Source of the DNA: Bryobacterales bacterium
Lineage (GTDB): Bacteria > Acidobacteriota > Terriglobia > Bryobacterales > UBA6623
DNA length: 33,418 nt
NCBI GenBank assembly: GCA_022823865.1
Contig: JAJEHF010000118.1
Span: forward strand, 1-33,418
Reading direction: 5' to 3'
The position numbers and the translations under genes were made by a program. Positions 1-10,360 of the stretch are shown in pieces. The first letter of the stretch is position 1; each line of letters opens with the position of its first letter. The notes under the pieces are model-generated. The model ran no database searches and was not told the origin of the DNA. It was given only the letters and a program-made list of their open reading frames with translations.

Positions 1-386
1 GGCATGCTCAGGGGCCTCTTGGGCCTCAGACCGGGAGAAAGCCCGGAATTTGCCGAAAAACTCGCATAGGCCGTCGAAGGACCACCCAGCAAGGCCACCG
101 ACCGACGTGGTCGGCAAAGCCAATAAAACCACAGGCTGCTATACCCAATATGCGACTTCGTCTCAGTTCAGCGGGAAATCACGACCATGTCGTACACCCA
201 GCGACAAAGCGACAAATCATTGCTTGACAACCCACCGGATTTCCTGTTATTTGTGGGAATAGCACATGCCTGAGGGTCTACTTGGCCCAACGTTTGAAAC
301 ACGGGAATCCACTCCAAGAATTCCATTGATCAAGTCGATCTGAGTGATTGGATGGATCGTACTCTAGAAGGAGCAACAGTCTCACA
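1..386. other. Leader region without a convincing gene
   Basis: No coding sequence here is supported. Visible are a direct repeat of GGGCCTC (12-18 and 21-27), a small hairpin with arms CCGGG (31-35) and CCCGG (42-46) without a T tract, and a TTGACA hexamer discussed as a promoter. The sequence is richer in A+T than the genes to the right, as expected for a regulatory leader of the small gene at 387. A 70-codon open frame at 50-262 has low-complexity composition and no recognisable domain, so I do not call it. Confidence 0.5.
224..253 (+). promoter_or_regulatory. Candidate sigma-70-type promoter
   Basis: A perfect TTGACA (224-229) is followed by a weak -10: either TATTTG at 248-253, 18 bases away with a TG just upstream, or TGTTAT at 245-250 with a 15-base spacer. 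It lies about 135 bases upstream of the small gene at 387 and is the only consensus -35 seen in a non-coding stretch of this window. The -10 is poor, so this is a candidate only. Confidence 0.35.
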
Positions 387-635
387 ATGGACATCAACAA
401 AATCCTCAATGAGTTGAAGACCGAGCTGGACCAAAACAGCACCGCCATCGCGGCTCTGAGCGGCCTGCCAATGAGCCGGGAGACCAAGAAGGTCCTCGAT
501 TACTTGGAAAGTAATCGCGCGTTGGTCGAAGACGCGGTCGTCGCCCTCGCGAACCTCGAGCGCAGCCGTGGCAAGCGCCGCGGCCGCCGCCCCGCCTGGA
601 TCGAGGAAGTCATGGGATCCAGAGGCGCCAGCTAG
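387..635 (+). CDS. Small hypothetical protein with basic C-terminus
   Basis: An 82-residue protein of unknown function. The ATG at 387 is preferred over one 39 bases upstream because AGAAGGAG (366-373) precedes it, although the 13-base spacing is long. Residues 1-55 look helical (a leucine-rich DINKILNELKTEL-type start). The tail is strongly basic (RGKRRGRRP), loosely like an AT-hook or another nucleic-acid contact, and is followed by WIEEV. There is no signal peptide or membrane segment. It converges on the serine hydrolase/NamZ gene, with 74 bases between stops. A nucleic-acid or ribosome-binding role is speculation from charge alone. Confidence 0.6.
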   Translation: MDINKILNELKTELDQNSTAIAALSGLPMSRETKKVLDYLESNRALVEDAVVALANLERSRGKRRGRRPAWIEEVMGSRGAS

Positions 636-709
636 AGCGTCTGACCGCACCAGCCGCGAGCTTTCGGGCTCCGCCATTGACGGCCCGCCGGGTTCGCCGA
701 CAGCTGGGC

Positions 710-3055
710 TTAGTACAGCAGAAACGCTCGCCGCCTTGTCCGAAAGTCGCTGATTGATTCGTCGATACGGCTCCAAATCGCTGCCGTGTCTTGGCCCTTA
801 TTCAGAGCCTCTACGGTTTCCGAATTGCCGACCAAATTCTTGGCTGGTTCAAAGTCTACTCTGTTGGCGTGTGTCTTGGCTAGCGCGTTGGCCAACACCA
901 ATCCTAGGCGAGTTGGCTGAAGAGCGTTCCTGTCCGTGATCGAAAACTGCACGCCATCGATTTCCGTACCGCTGAACACCGAAGCGGTGGGCTTCTGTCG
1001 GCGGGCGTACACCCTCACGCCCGGCAAGGAGGCTTGGCGGATAGCGTCCGCCAGTGCCGCTCCGTCCATCCAGTCCGCGCCGACGAACTGGAACGGAGTG
1101 TCGGTTCCTCGGCCTACCGAGTAGTTCGGCAGGTGCTCCAGCATGGCGATGCCGGGATACAAGACGGCCTGGTCGAGCGTCCTGATGTTCGGCGAGGGGT
1201 TGACCCACGGCAGGCCGGTTTCGTCAAACCACAGGCTGCGCTCCCAGCCCTGCATGCGGACAACCTCGAGCTTGGCACCGATCTCCCTCTCCGCGTCGAA
1301 CATTCCGGCCAGTTCTCCCACCGTCATCCCGTGGCGCACCGGGATGTTGTGGTAGGCCACGAAGGACTCCAGCGCGTCATCCCTCGGCGGTCCCTCAACG
1401 TCCACCCCGTTAATCGGGTTGGGCCGGTCCAGCACGTAGAATTCAATGCCCGCTTCGGCCGCGGCCTCCAAGGCGTATCCCATCGTCGTGATGTAGGTGT
1501 AGAAGCGCGCGCCGATGTCTTGGATATCGAACACGAGCGCGTCGAGGCCCCGCAACTGTTCCGTCGCCGGCCGCTTGCGGTCGCTGCGATAGAGGCTGTG
1601 GACGGCGATTCCACTGCGCTGGTCGATGCCATCGGCAATGTCCGGCTGATCCAGTATTCCGCCCAGTCCGTGCTCGGGCGTGAAGATCAATTCGAGGCTG
1701 ACATCTGGCGCCGCGGCCAGCAGGTCGATGTTGCGCCGGCGCTGGCGGTCGATCCCCGTGTGGTTGGTCAAGAGCCCGATTTTCTTGCCGCGCAGGCGTG
1801 CGAAACCCTCGGATGCAAGCACATCCAGCCCCGTCTTCACGGGAGAAAAAACAGCTCTGTCGCGAGTGTGATCGGCTTGGACCGATGGGTCTGTGCCACT
1901 CACGTTGAGGTTCGCCGCGACGATGGTTGCGACAAGGCTCCGCAGTCGGACGACGGACGTGTTGACCGTCGGATGGACGCGATTCGTCATCAACACGACA
2001 AACGAATGACTGACCGGGTCAATCCACAGTGACGGCCCCGTATAGCCGGTGTGTCCGAACGACGCAGTGCTGAACAGGTCGCCGCGCGGCGAGGAATAGG
2101 GAGTATCGATATCCCACCCGATCCCGCGGGCGACCGTTCCGTCAGGGCTTTGCGAGGTGCGCATGCGCAGCACGCTCAAGGGGCTCAAGATCCGCGTCCC
2201 GTCAAGTTCCCCGCCGTTCAGCATCATGCGCGCGAAAGTGGCGACATCTTTGGCGGTAGAGAACACCCCGGCTTGCCCCGACACGCCCGCCATCCTGCGT
2301 GTCGTCGGATCGTGAACAATGCCCCGCAGGAAGCTGCCATCTGCCAGCTGCACGGTCGGCGCGATGCGGGGGCGCAATTCGGCCGCGGGGCGGAAGGACG
2401 TATCGTGCATTCCGAGCGGTTTGAAGATGCGCTCTTCCGCGAACTTGTCCAGAGTTGTTCCGCTGATTCTGCGGACGATTTCCGCTAGGAGAATATAGTT
2501 CACATCGCTGTAGACGAACTTCGTGTCGGGCGCGATCGTCGGCCTCTCCTGCAGTGCGAGATCGACGCCCGCTTGATAGCCTCGCCACGTGGATTCGAGC
2601 GGCAGCGTGGGGCGCAGGCCCGAAAAATGGGTGAGCAACTGTAGGACTGTGATGCGCGTGCGGTCTTGGAAATCAGGCAGATATACCTGGATCCTGTCGT
2701 TGAGACGGACTTTGCCCTCTTCCGCCAGCATCATGATCGCCGGGGCCGTGACCATCACTTTCGTAAGGGACGCGCAATCGAAGATGGTGTCGGCTTCCAT
2801 CGGCTCGCGCCGCGGTGCCACGCTCTTGGCCCCGTAGCTGGCGAAGTGCAGCAGCTGCCCGCGGGACTCGATCCATGCCACTGCCCCAGGCGTGATCCCG
2901 TCCTCGATCGCCTGGTTGATCGTGGTGTCGAGGACCTGCGAGCCTTTCCACTCCGCCGGCGTCGCGGTGGGTACCTGCGTGAGCAGGCCCGCAGACGCGA
3001 GGGCGAGGACTGCAAGCGTGGCACCGCGAAGTCCGGAGCGGGTCGAGGTCTGCAC
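710..3055 (-). CDS. Secreted serine hydrolase (class C beta-lactamase fold) fused to NamZ/DUF1343 domain
   Basis: A 781-residue two-domain protein starting at a GTG; an in-frame stop lies five codons upstream. Residues 1-34 form a Sec signal peptide, so it acts in the periplasm. Residues 40-380 are a beta-lactamase/DD-peptidase-type domain with SLTK (nucleophile S96, K99), a YSD motif at 182 where YxN is more usual, and an HTG box at 335. Residues about 405-781 match DUF1343/NamZ, the exo-beta-N-acetylmuramidase family (GH171), with GLLTNHTG, FTPEHG near 461, FDIQDIGARFYTY and LDRPNPI. The first domain would cleave a peptide, ester or amide bond and the second would release terminal MurNAc, which suggests peptidoglycan turnover or muropeptide scavenging. 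Substrates are inferred from the families. Confidence 0.9.
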   Translation of the reverse strand: MQTSTRSGLRGATLAVLALASAGLLTQVPTATPAEWKGSQVLDTTINQAIEDGITPGAVAWIESRGQLLHFASYGAKSVAPRREPMEADTIFDCASLTKVMVTAPAIMMLAEEGKVRLNDRIQVYLPDFQDRTRITVLQLLTHFSGLRPTLPLESTWRGYQAGVDLALQERPTIAPDTKFVYSDVNYILLAEIVRRISGTTLDKFAEERIFKPLGMHDTSFRPAAELRPRIAPTVQLADGSFLRGIVHDPTTRRMAGVSGQAGVFSTAKDVATFARMMLNGGELDGTRILSPLSVLRMRTSQSPDGTVARGIGWDIDTPYSSPRGDLFSTASFGHTGYTGPSLWIDPVSHSFVVLMTNRVHPTVNTSVVRLRSLVATIVAANLNVSGTDPSVQADHTRDRAVFSPVKTGLDVLASEGFARLRGKKIGLLTNHTGIDRQRRRNIDLLAAAPDVSLELIFTPEHGLGGILDQPDIADGIDQRSGIAVHSLYRSDRKRPATEQLRGLDALVFDIQDIGARFYTYITTMGYALEAAAEAGIEFYVLDRPNPINGVDVEGPPRDDALESFVAYHNIPVRHGMTVGELAGMFDAEREIGAKLEVVRMQGWERSLWFDETGLPWVNPSPNIRTLDQAVLYPGIAMLEHLPNYSVGRGTDTPFQFVGADWMDGAALADAIRQASLPGVRVYARRQKPTASVFSGTEIDGVQFSITDRNALQPTRLGLVLANALAKTHANRVDFEPAKNLVGNSETVEALNKGQDTAAIWSRIDESISDFRTRRRAFLLY

Positions 3056-3372
3056 AGGCTCATCGTATCAAGCAAACGCACGCCTGAATCGGGTAGGAGC
3101 CGAAGCACGAGACGACCGCCGCATCCGCACCGAAAACGGCGTCCCGACCTCCTCCTCGGCGCCGATGGACGGCTGAGCCCGCCCGTTCCACCCTGCATCG
3201 GCATCGTGGCTCGCATGGGCCCTGCTCGGGGGCATCGATCATTCAGGCGGCCAGCGGTGGGCCGATTTGCGGGCGTGTCATACTAAGGCTCTGAAAGGTG
3301 CGCGGGCGCCGCCAAGGCTCGCGTTTCACTCTGGTCGGTACGTCCCGCTGGTCGCGGCCTGCCCTCTATCTC
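3056..3372. other. Divergent intergenic region upstream of serS
   Basis: About 317 bases separate the NamZ fusion (leftward) and serS (rightward). A GTG at 3298 is in frame with serS and would add 25 residues, but those residues do not resemble the family N-terminus, which begins at 3373. A CATACTAAG stretch near 3279-3287 could be a -10 but has no matching -35. No other feature was found. Confidence 0.4.
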
Positions 3373-4665
3373 ATGCTTGATCGCGCCTACTTGCGGCAAC
3401 ATTTCGATGAAGCCAAGGCCCGCTTGGCCGATCGAGTCGACGTGGACGTGCTCGAGCAGTTCGCCCAGACAGACGCCAGACGGCGTGCCGCGGTCACCGA
3501 GATGCAAGCGTTGCAGGGGCAGCGCAACGAACTCAGCGCCAGCGTGGCCAGGGCAAAGCGCGCCGGCGAAGATGCCTCCGCAATGGTCGCGCAGTCTCGC
3601 GATGTGCATGCGCAGATCGGCCAGTACGAGGCCTCGGTGCATGATCTGGACGAGGCTCTGAACTCGGTCTTGAGCCAGATTCCCAACGTTCCCCACGAGA
3701 GCGTGCCGCCCGGGGCTGACGAGTCCTGCAACCGCGAGGTCAGCCGTTGGGGCGAGCCCGGCGAGTTTGCCTTTCAACCCAAGCCGCATTGGGATCTCGG
3801 CGTGCAACTGGGGATCGTCGATTTCGAACGGGCGGCCAAGCTGGTCGGCTCGCGCTTCGCGGTGTATTGCGACGCCGGGGCCAAGCTCGAGCGCGCACTG
3901 ATGAATTTCATGCTTGACGTGCATACTGCCGAGCATGGCTACCGCGAGATATTGCCGCCCTTCATCGCGAATTCCCGCAGCCTGTTCGGCACCGGCCAGC
4001 TGCCGAAGTTCTCGCACGACCTGTTCAAGCTCGAGCGCACCGACTACTGGCTGGTGCCTACGGCCGAAGTGCCCCTGACGAACCTGTACGCCGGCGAGAC
4101 GCTTGCCTATGACGACCTGCCGATATCGCTCACGGCATTCACGCCGTGCTTTCGGAGCGAGGCGGGCTCCTACGGCCGGGACGTGCGTGGCGTCATCCGC
4201 CAGCACCAGTTCCAAAAGGTCGAACTGGTCAAGTTTGCCAGCCCGGAAGCCAGCTACGGAGAGCTCGAGCGCCTGACCGCGGATGCCGAAGACATCTTGC
4301 AGCGCCTAGGACTGCCGTACCGCAAGGTCCTGCTTTCGAGCGGAGACATGGGCTTTAGCGCGGCCAAGACCTACGATCTGGAAGTCTGGCTGCCCGGGCT
4401 CGGTGAGTACAAGGAAATCTCGTCGTGCAGCAACTTCGAAGCGTTCCAAGCCCGTCGAGCAAGAGTTCGCTTCAGGAGCACCGAAGGCGGCCGCAACAAG
4501 CCCGACTTCGTGCACACGCTCAACGGGAGCGGCCTCGCCATCGGGCGCACTTGGCTGGCAATCTTGGAGAACTACCAGCAGGCCGATGGCAGCGTGGTCA
4601 TGCCCGAGGCGCTGCGTAGCTACTTGAACGCCGAGCGCATCGACCCCAGCGGTGAACTGGGCTGA
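3373..4665 (+). CDS. serS: Seryl-tRNA synthetase
   Basis: A cytoplasmic class II aminoacyl-tRNA synthetase that charges tRNA-Ser (and tRNA-Sec where present). It is 430 residues, the usual length. The N-terminal helical hairpin (about residues 25-100, rich in heptads) binds the long variable arm of tRNA-Ser. The catalytic core contains [16 protein letters not shown], motif 2 FRSEAG followed by [13 protein letters not shown] (from about residue 260), [15 protein letters not shown], and motif 3 [17 protein letters not shown] (about 385-400). The ATG at 3373 gives the family-standard MLDRAYLRQ start, though no clear Shine-Dalgarno precedes it. Its stop codon lies inside a hairpin shared with the convergent GT2 gene. 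Confidence 0.97.
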   Translation: MLDRAYLRQHFDEAKARLADRVDVDVLEQFAQTDARRRAAVTEMQALQGQRNELSASVARAKRAGEDASAMVAQSRDVHAQIGQYEASVHDLDEALNSVLSQIPNVPHESVPPGADESCNREVSRWGEPGEFAFQPKPHWDLGVQLGIVDFERAAKLVGSRFAVYCDAGAKLERALMNFMLDVHTAEHGYREILPPFIANSRSLFGTGQLPKFSHDLFKLERTDYWLVPTAEVPLTNLYAGETLAYDDLPISLTAFTPCFRSEAGSYGRDVRGVIRQHQFQKVELVKFASPEASYGELERLTADAEDILQRLGLPYRKVLLSSGDMGFSAAKTYDLEVWLPGLGEYKEISSCSNFEAFQARRARVRFRSTEGGRNKPDFVHTLNGSGLAIGRTWLAILENYQQADGSVVMPEALRSYLNAERIDPSGELG

Positions 4666-4678
4666 CGCGGCGCGTCAG
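4662..4678. terminator. Stop-codon hairpin, probable bidirectional terminator
   Basis: Perfect inverted repeat: CTGACGC (4662-4668), loop GGC, GCGTCAG (4672-4678). The stop codons of serS (4663-4665) and of the convergent GT2 gene (4675-4677) lie in opposite arms. There is no T tract, so intrinsic termination is uncertain. It could also act as a 3'-end stabilising or decay-blocking structure. Confidence 0.6.
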
Positions 4679-5412
4679 GAGTATGCTCCCTTCAGGTCGT
4701 TCCATCTGACTCTCCAGACGTCGGCGAAGGCTGCCAGGCCGTCACGGAGCCCAACGGAAGAGTCAGGCTGATTGTTCCAGCGCACCGGGACTTCGGCGAT
4801 CGAGAAGCCGAGCTTGCGCGCAATGTAGAGCTGCTCCACGTCGAAGCCGAAACGTTCGATCCGCTGCTTGGCCGCGATCCGTTGGGCTGCCTGCCGGAGG
4901 AAGAGCTTGAAGCCGCACTGCGTGTCTGCCACGCGCAGTCCCGTGGCCAGCCTCGCGTTGAGGTTGAACAGGCGGCCCACGCACTCGCGGTACCTGGGCT
5001 GATGGATCCCGATCAGCGAGCGGTCCAACGCCCGCGAGCCGATCGCGACCGCATGGCCGCCCGCTTCTGCAGCGTTGACGAGCTTCTCCACTTCCGCGAT
5101 CGGCGCGGACTCGTCGGCATCGCAAGACAGCACCCATTCGTGGCGGGCCTCGCGCATGCCGCGACGCACGCTGTAGCCCTTGCCCCGGTTGGCATCGTTG
5201 CGAAGCACGCGCAGCGCGGCACCGCTGGCCGCCAGCGCCGGCCCTTCTGACCGCGCGGATTCCGACGTGCCGTCCCGGGACCCGTCGTCGACCACGATGA
5301 CCTCGGCCTCGTCAAACGGAGAGCCCGGCAGATAGCGCGACACGTTGCGCAGCGTCGTCGGCAGGCGGCGCGCTTCGTTGAAGGCCGGGATCACTAGGCT
5401 GAGGGACGGCAC
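4675..5412 (-). CDS. Family 2 glycosyltransferase (dolichyl/polyprenyl-phosphate glycosyltransferase-like)
   Basis: A GT-A fold glycosyltransferase of 245 residues. The GTG at 5412 is chosen because it lies just after the upstream stop and places SLSLVIPAFNEARRLP at the N-terminus; a longer frame runs back into the sulfotransferase gene. The nucleotide-binding VVDDGS (D42, D43) and the metal-binding D98-A-D100 are present. DTQCGFKLF (about 163-171) and the C-terminal EVPVRWNN are typical of the Alg5/DPM-like branch, which moves a sugar from a nucleotide donor to a polyprenyl phosphate. No C-terminal membrane segment is seen. It is co-directional with the sulfotransferase-like gene, 7 bases after its stop, so the two probably form one transcript. 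Donor and acceptor are unknown. Confidence 0.85.
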   Translation of the reverse strand: MPSLSLVIPAFNEARRLPTTLRNVSRYLPGSPFDEAEVIVVDDGSRDGTSESARSEGPALAASGAALRVLRNDANRGKGYSVRRGMREARHEWVLSCDADESAPIAEVEKLVNAAEAGGHAVAIGSRALDRSLIGIHQPRYRECVGRLFNLNARLATGLRVADTQCGFKLFLRQAAQRIAAKQRIERFGFDVEQLYIARKLGFSIAEVPVRWNNQPDSSVGLRDGLAAFADVWRVRWNDLKGAYS

Positions 5413-5419
5413 GGGGGGG

Positions 5420-6148
5420 TCAGGCGCGAAGGGCTCGCTCTTGCAGCCTGGCGTAATACGGACGGCACTCCTCCAATAGCGGCCGGAGCTCGCCTGGAAA
5501 CGGTCCGGGTTTCGGCCGGTAGGGACGGAACTCGGTGCTTTGGTGGGCGCTCGCGTACCATTCCGACGCCCATGCGCCATCGAATTCCTTGGGCCCGTCC
5601 GGCCAACTTAGCATTGCCTGTTCGAACGGTATTTCGAGGTACGCGCAAAGCGCCGCCAAGGCGCCCGGGGGGTCCGTCAGCAGATCGCGGGCATCCAGCA
5701 CGGCGGGATTCTGGCCCCAACCCTCCAGCATTTCGATCAGTTCGCACTGCCGTGCGAAGCCCGCGTCGCGCATGCGCGGCTGCCCGATGCGCAGCAGCAG
5801 GGACGGCAGGACCTCTTCCGGGTCTCGCGTGAGGAACACGTTGCGCGTACTCTTCATGAAGTCTAGGTTCAGGTCGACCAAGTGGTGGGCCATCTGTTTA
5901 AAGAACACCACGGGACTGGCCCACGGCCCGAGGATCGATTCGCGGGCCACGCGATCGCCATGGCAGTCTTGGGCAGCCAGGCAGACCTCGCGCAGCGGGT
6001 GCTGCGCACCGCTGACCCGCAAGAAGTGAGCATACAGGGGCTCGTCGACGACCGTGGTGTCGCTGCGCTGGGAAAACGAGTACATCAGGGCCGTGGACAC
6101 GTTGCGCGGCCCGGACCACAGACAAATCCGATTCGTTGAATCAATCAT
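5420..6148 (-). CDS. Sulfotransferase-fold protein
   Basis: A 242-residue protein starting at the ATG at 6148; codons upstream of it have no family resemblance. Residues 8-22 (ICLWSGPRNVSTALM) resemble the 5'-phosphosulfate-binding loop of PAPS sulfotransferases. STRNVFLTRDPEEVLPSLL resembles the 3'-phosphate-binding segment, with the conserved Arg and Ser. Proteins of this compact type are often annotated only as sulfotransferase family, and some homologues are fused to or named after branched-chain aminotransferases, so the true substrate is unclear. The pairing with a GT2 gene 7 bases downstream suggests a role in decorating a glycan or glycolipid, which is inference. It is transcribed divergently from the NHLRC2-like gene across 206 bases. 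Confidence 0.75.
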   Translation of the reverse strand: MIDSTNRICLWSGPRNVSTALMYSFSQRSDTTVVDEPLYAHFLRVSGAQHPLREVCLAAQDCHGDRVARESILGPWASPVVFFKQMAHHLVDLNLDFMKSTRNVFLTRDPEEVLPSLLLRIGQPRMRDAGFARQCELIEMLEGWGQNPAVLDARDLLTDPPGALAALCAYLEIPFEQAMLSWPDGPKEFDGAWASEWYASAHQSTEFRPYRPKPGPFPGELRPLLEECRPYYARLQERALRA

Positions 6149-6338
6149 GAGCAGAGCATTCGCTGCCGAGGCCGGCCGATCCGGTCGATGCCGGCCGTTG
6201 GCGCGGGCGTGCCGAACAACTGAGGGCGGAGCTTGCCGTCGGCTCGCCGTCCATTTTGGCACGTGCCTCGCCGGGCGGGCGCGCCCCGCGGGATGGCGAG
6301 CGGGTCCGGCGTAGTGCGAGCCGTCTTTCCTCAAAGCT

Positions 6339-6354
6339 CTGCCATGATGAATTC

Positions 6355-6361
<7 letters not shown>
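6339..6361 (+). promoter_or_regulatory. Inverted repeat covering the start codon of the NHLRC2-like gene
   Basis: Perfect 9-bp arms CTGCCATGA (6339-6347) and TCATGGCAG (6353-6361) flank the 5-base loop TGAAT. The ATG at 6355-6357 sits in the right arm and a second, out-of-frame ATG (6344) in the left. In RNA it could hide the start codon; in DNA it could be a dimeric repressor site. No Shine-Dalgarno is visible upstream. Confidence 0.5.
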
Positions 6362-8238
<1,877 letters not shown>

Positions 8239-8279
8239 CCGCTGACCAGCTCGCCGACTGTCAGCGGCGGGATCCGCGA

Positions 8280-8462
8280 TCACTCGTCCTCGACACGGAA
8301 GGTGCCGACCGGCTGCTCCTCGGCGAGGTCGGCGTCCCACGCCGCGCGGCACACAGCCAGCAACTGATCCAAGACTTTTGCGGCCTGCGCTGCCTCGTCG
8401 GCCGTGACTGGCTCCCCAGTGGCGCCATCACTCTTGAGTGAACTCGGAACAGGGTCGCTCAT
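8280..8462 (-). CDS. Possible small hypothetical protein
   Basis: A 60-codon frame in the gap between the NHLRC2-like gene and the acyl-CoA synthetase, on the opposite strand. The product is acidic, with a single amphipathic helix (ADEAAQAAKVLDQLLAVCRAAW) and no recognisable domain. Its third codon positions are about three-quarters G or C, compatible with coding in this genome, but so short a frame could arise by chance. There is no clear ribosome-binding site. Confidence 0.35.
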   Translation of the reverse strand: MSDPVPSSLKSDGATGEPVTADEAAQAAKVLDQLLAVCRAAWDADLAEEQPVGTFRVEDE

Positions 8463-8564
8463 CAGAATCGCGGGACTTGTCCCGGTGGGTCCATTATGCG
8501 CCCGTTCGCCCGACGGATCGACCGCCGGTGCCGTGCTAACATCGTCCGAACGAGGACCGACGGC

Positions 8565-10328
8565 ATGGCTGAAACCATTGCAAGGCTATTTCAAGACGTG
8601 ATCGCGTATGGCAAGGCAGACGCGATTCTCACCAAGGATTCCGGCACCTACGAGCCCATTTCGTCAGCTGAGCTGGAGCGGCGTTGCATCCAACTGCACT
8701 CCGCCTTGGCCGAGGCGGGCCTGCGGAAGGGCGACAAGTGCGCCCTGATCTCCGAGAACCGCTGGGAGTGGGCCGTGGCCGACTTCGCGATGATGACGGC
8801 GGGCATCATCAGCGTCCCGATCTATCCGACCCTGCTGGCCGACCAGGTGCGCTACCTGCTCGAACACTCCGAGTCCAGGGCGATCTTCTGCTCGACCGAG
8901 GGCCAGCTGGAGAAGATTCTCTCCGTTCGCGACCAATTGCCCAACCTCACTCTTGTGATCGGTTTTGACAGGACCGATCAGGAGGGAGTGGCGAACTTGG
9001 CCGATCTCATCGGCGAGGCCAGCCCCGACGCCGCCGCCCGGCAGCGCTTCGACGCAGCGTTGGAGGCGGTCGATCCCGGCGATTTGGCGAGCATCATCTA
9101 CACGTCGGGCACCACGGGTGTTCCCAAGGGCGTGATGCTGTCGCATTCCAACATCTGCACCAATATTCGTGACTCGAAGATCGACACAGAAGCGGACGAT
9201 GTGGCCCTGTCGTTCCTGCCGCTGTGCCATATCGCCGAGCGCCTGGCCGACTATGTCTATTTCTCCGGCGGCGTCACGGTGGCGTATGCGGAGTCGATGG
9301 ACACCGTGGCCGCCAACATGGGCGAGGTCAGGCCCACCATGGCGGTCGGCGTTCCGAGATTCTTCGAAAAGGTCCACGACCGCGTGATGGCGGCGATGGC
9401 CGCCGCCCCTGCCATCCGACGCAACCTGTTTCACTGGGCGGTTGGCGTGGGCAAGGCCGCGACGCCGTACCGCTTGCAGGGCAAGCCGCTGCCGGGGTTG
9501 CTTGGCATCAAGCACAGCGTGGCCGACAAGCTCGTCTTCACCAAGCTGCGCGGCCGGCTGGGCGGCAGGATCCGCTTCTTTGTGTCCGGGGCCGCCCCGT
9601 TGGCGAAACACTTGGCCGAGTTCTTCTATGCGCTGGGACTGCCAATCCGCGAGGCCTATGGCCTGACCGAAACGTCCCCCGTGGTCTCCATCAACCCGAT
9701 CGACGCGCTCAGATTCGGCACGGTCGGCACGATTATTCCAAACGTTGAGGTGCGCATTGCCGAGGATGGCGAAATCCTCGTCCGCGGCCCGAACATCATG
9801 CAGGGCTACTTCAAGATGGAGGAGCAGACCGCCGAGGTCATGGACGGGGACTGGTTCCACACCGGGGACATCGGCCACTTGGACGAGGACGGGTACCTTT
9901 CCATCACCGACCGCAAGAAGGACCTGTTCAAGACCTCTGGCGGGAAATACATCGCGCCCTCGCCGATCGAAGGCCGCCTCAAGAGCAGCCCGCTGATCGA
10001 GCTCGCGGTGGTTGTGGCCGAGCGGCGCAACTTCCCAAGCGCCTTGGTGGTGCCGGCGTTCGAGGCCCTGCAGGCTTGGGCGGAGGCCAACGGCATCGAG
10101 GCTGCCAACAATGAGGAACTCTGCGCGAATGCGGCCGTGCAAGAGCACGTCATGTCCGAGGTGGCATCGCTGTGCAGCGACATGGCCGGCTACGAGCAGA
10201 TCAAGAAGATCGCGCTGATTCCGAGTGATTTCACCATCGGAGGCGGGGAACTCACGCCGACCATGAAGGTGCGACGGGGCGTAGTTTACGAAAAGTACGC
10301 CAGCCAGATCGACGGGATCTACTCGTAA
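8565..10328 (+). CDS. Long-chain acyl-CoA synthetase (AMP-binding)
   Basis: A 587-residue member of the ANL adenylating family, FAA1-like branch. It activates long-chain fatty acids to acyl-CoA through an acyl-AMP intermediate, for degradation or lipid synthesis. The ATP-binding loop YTSGTTGVPKGV starts near residue 179. YGLTETSP and GDWFHTGDIG follow, then the hinge and C-terminal subdomain DRKKDLFKTSGGKYIAPSPIE with the catalytic lysine region. The ATG at 8565 is preferred to an upstream in-frame ATG (8496) because MAETIARLFQDV is the natural family start and GAGGA (about 8552) lies upstream. The POTRA protein begins 32 bases after the stop and may be co-transcribed. Confidence 0.92.
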   Translation: MAETIARLFQDVIAYGKADAILTKDSGTYEPISSAELERRCIQLHSALAEAGLRKGDKCALISENRWEWAVADFAMMTAGIISVPIYPTLLADQVRYLLEHSESRAIFCSTEGQLEKILSVRDQLPNLTLVIGFDRTDQEGVANLADLIGEASPDAAARQRFDAALEAVDPGDLASIIYTSGTTGVPKGVMLSHSNICTNIRDSKIDTEADDVALSFLPLCHIAERLADYVYFSGGVTVAYAESMDTVAANMGEVRPTMAVGVPRFFEKVHDRVMAAMAAAPAIRRNLFHWAVGVGKAATPYRLQGKPLPGLLGIKHSVADKLVFTKLRGRLGGRIRFFVSGAAPLAKHLAEFFYALGLPIREAYGLTETSPVVSINPIDALRFGTVGTIIPNVEVRIAEDGEILVRGPNIMQGYFKMEEQTAEVMDGDWFHTGDIGHLDEDGYLSITDRKKDLFKTSGGKYIAPSPIEGRLKSSPLIELAVVVAERRNFPSALVVPAFEALQAWAEANGIEAANNEELCANAAVQEHVMSEVASLCSDMAGYEQIKKIALIPSDFTIGGGELTPTMKVRRGVVYEKYASQIDGIYS

Positions 10329-10360
10329 CGCCTCGCTGGCAGGCCCTGTCTAACTGAGCA

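Noticed and set aside
1034..2032. A 332-codon frame antisense to the serine hydrolase/NamZ gene
   Set aside because: Composition and lack of motifs mark it as a shadow of the coding strand.
8664..10148. A 494-codon open frame antisense to the acyl-CoA synthetase
   Set aside because: No domain resemblance; it mirrors a well-supported gene, and long antisense frames are expected at about 70% G+C.
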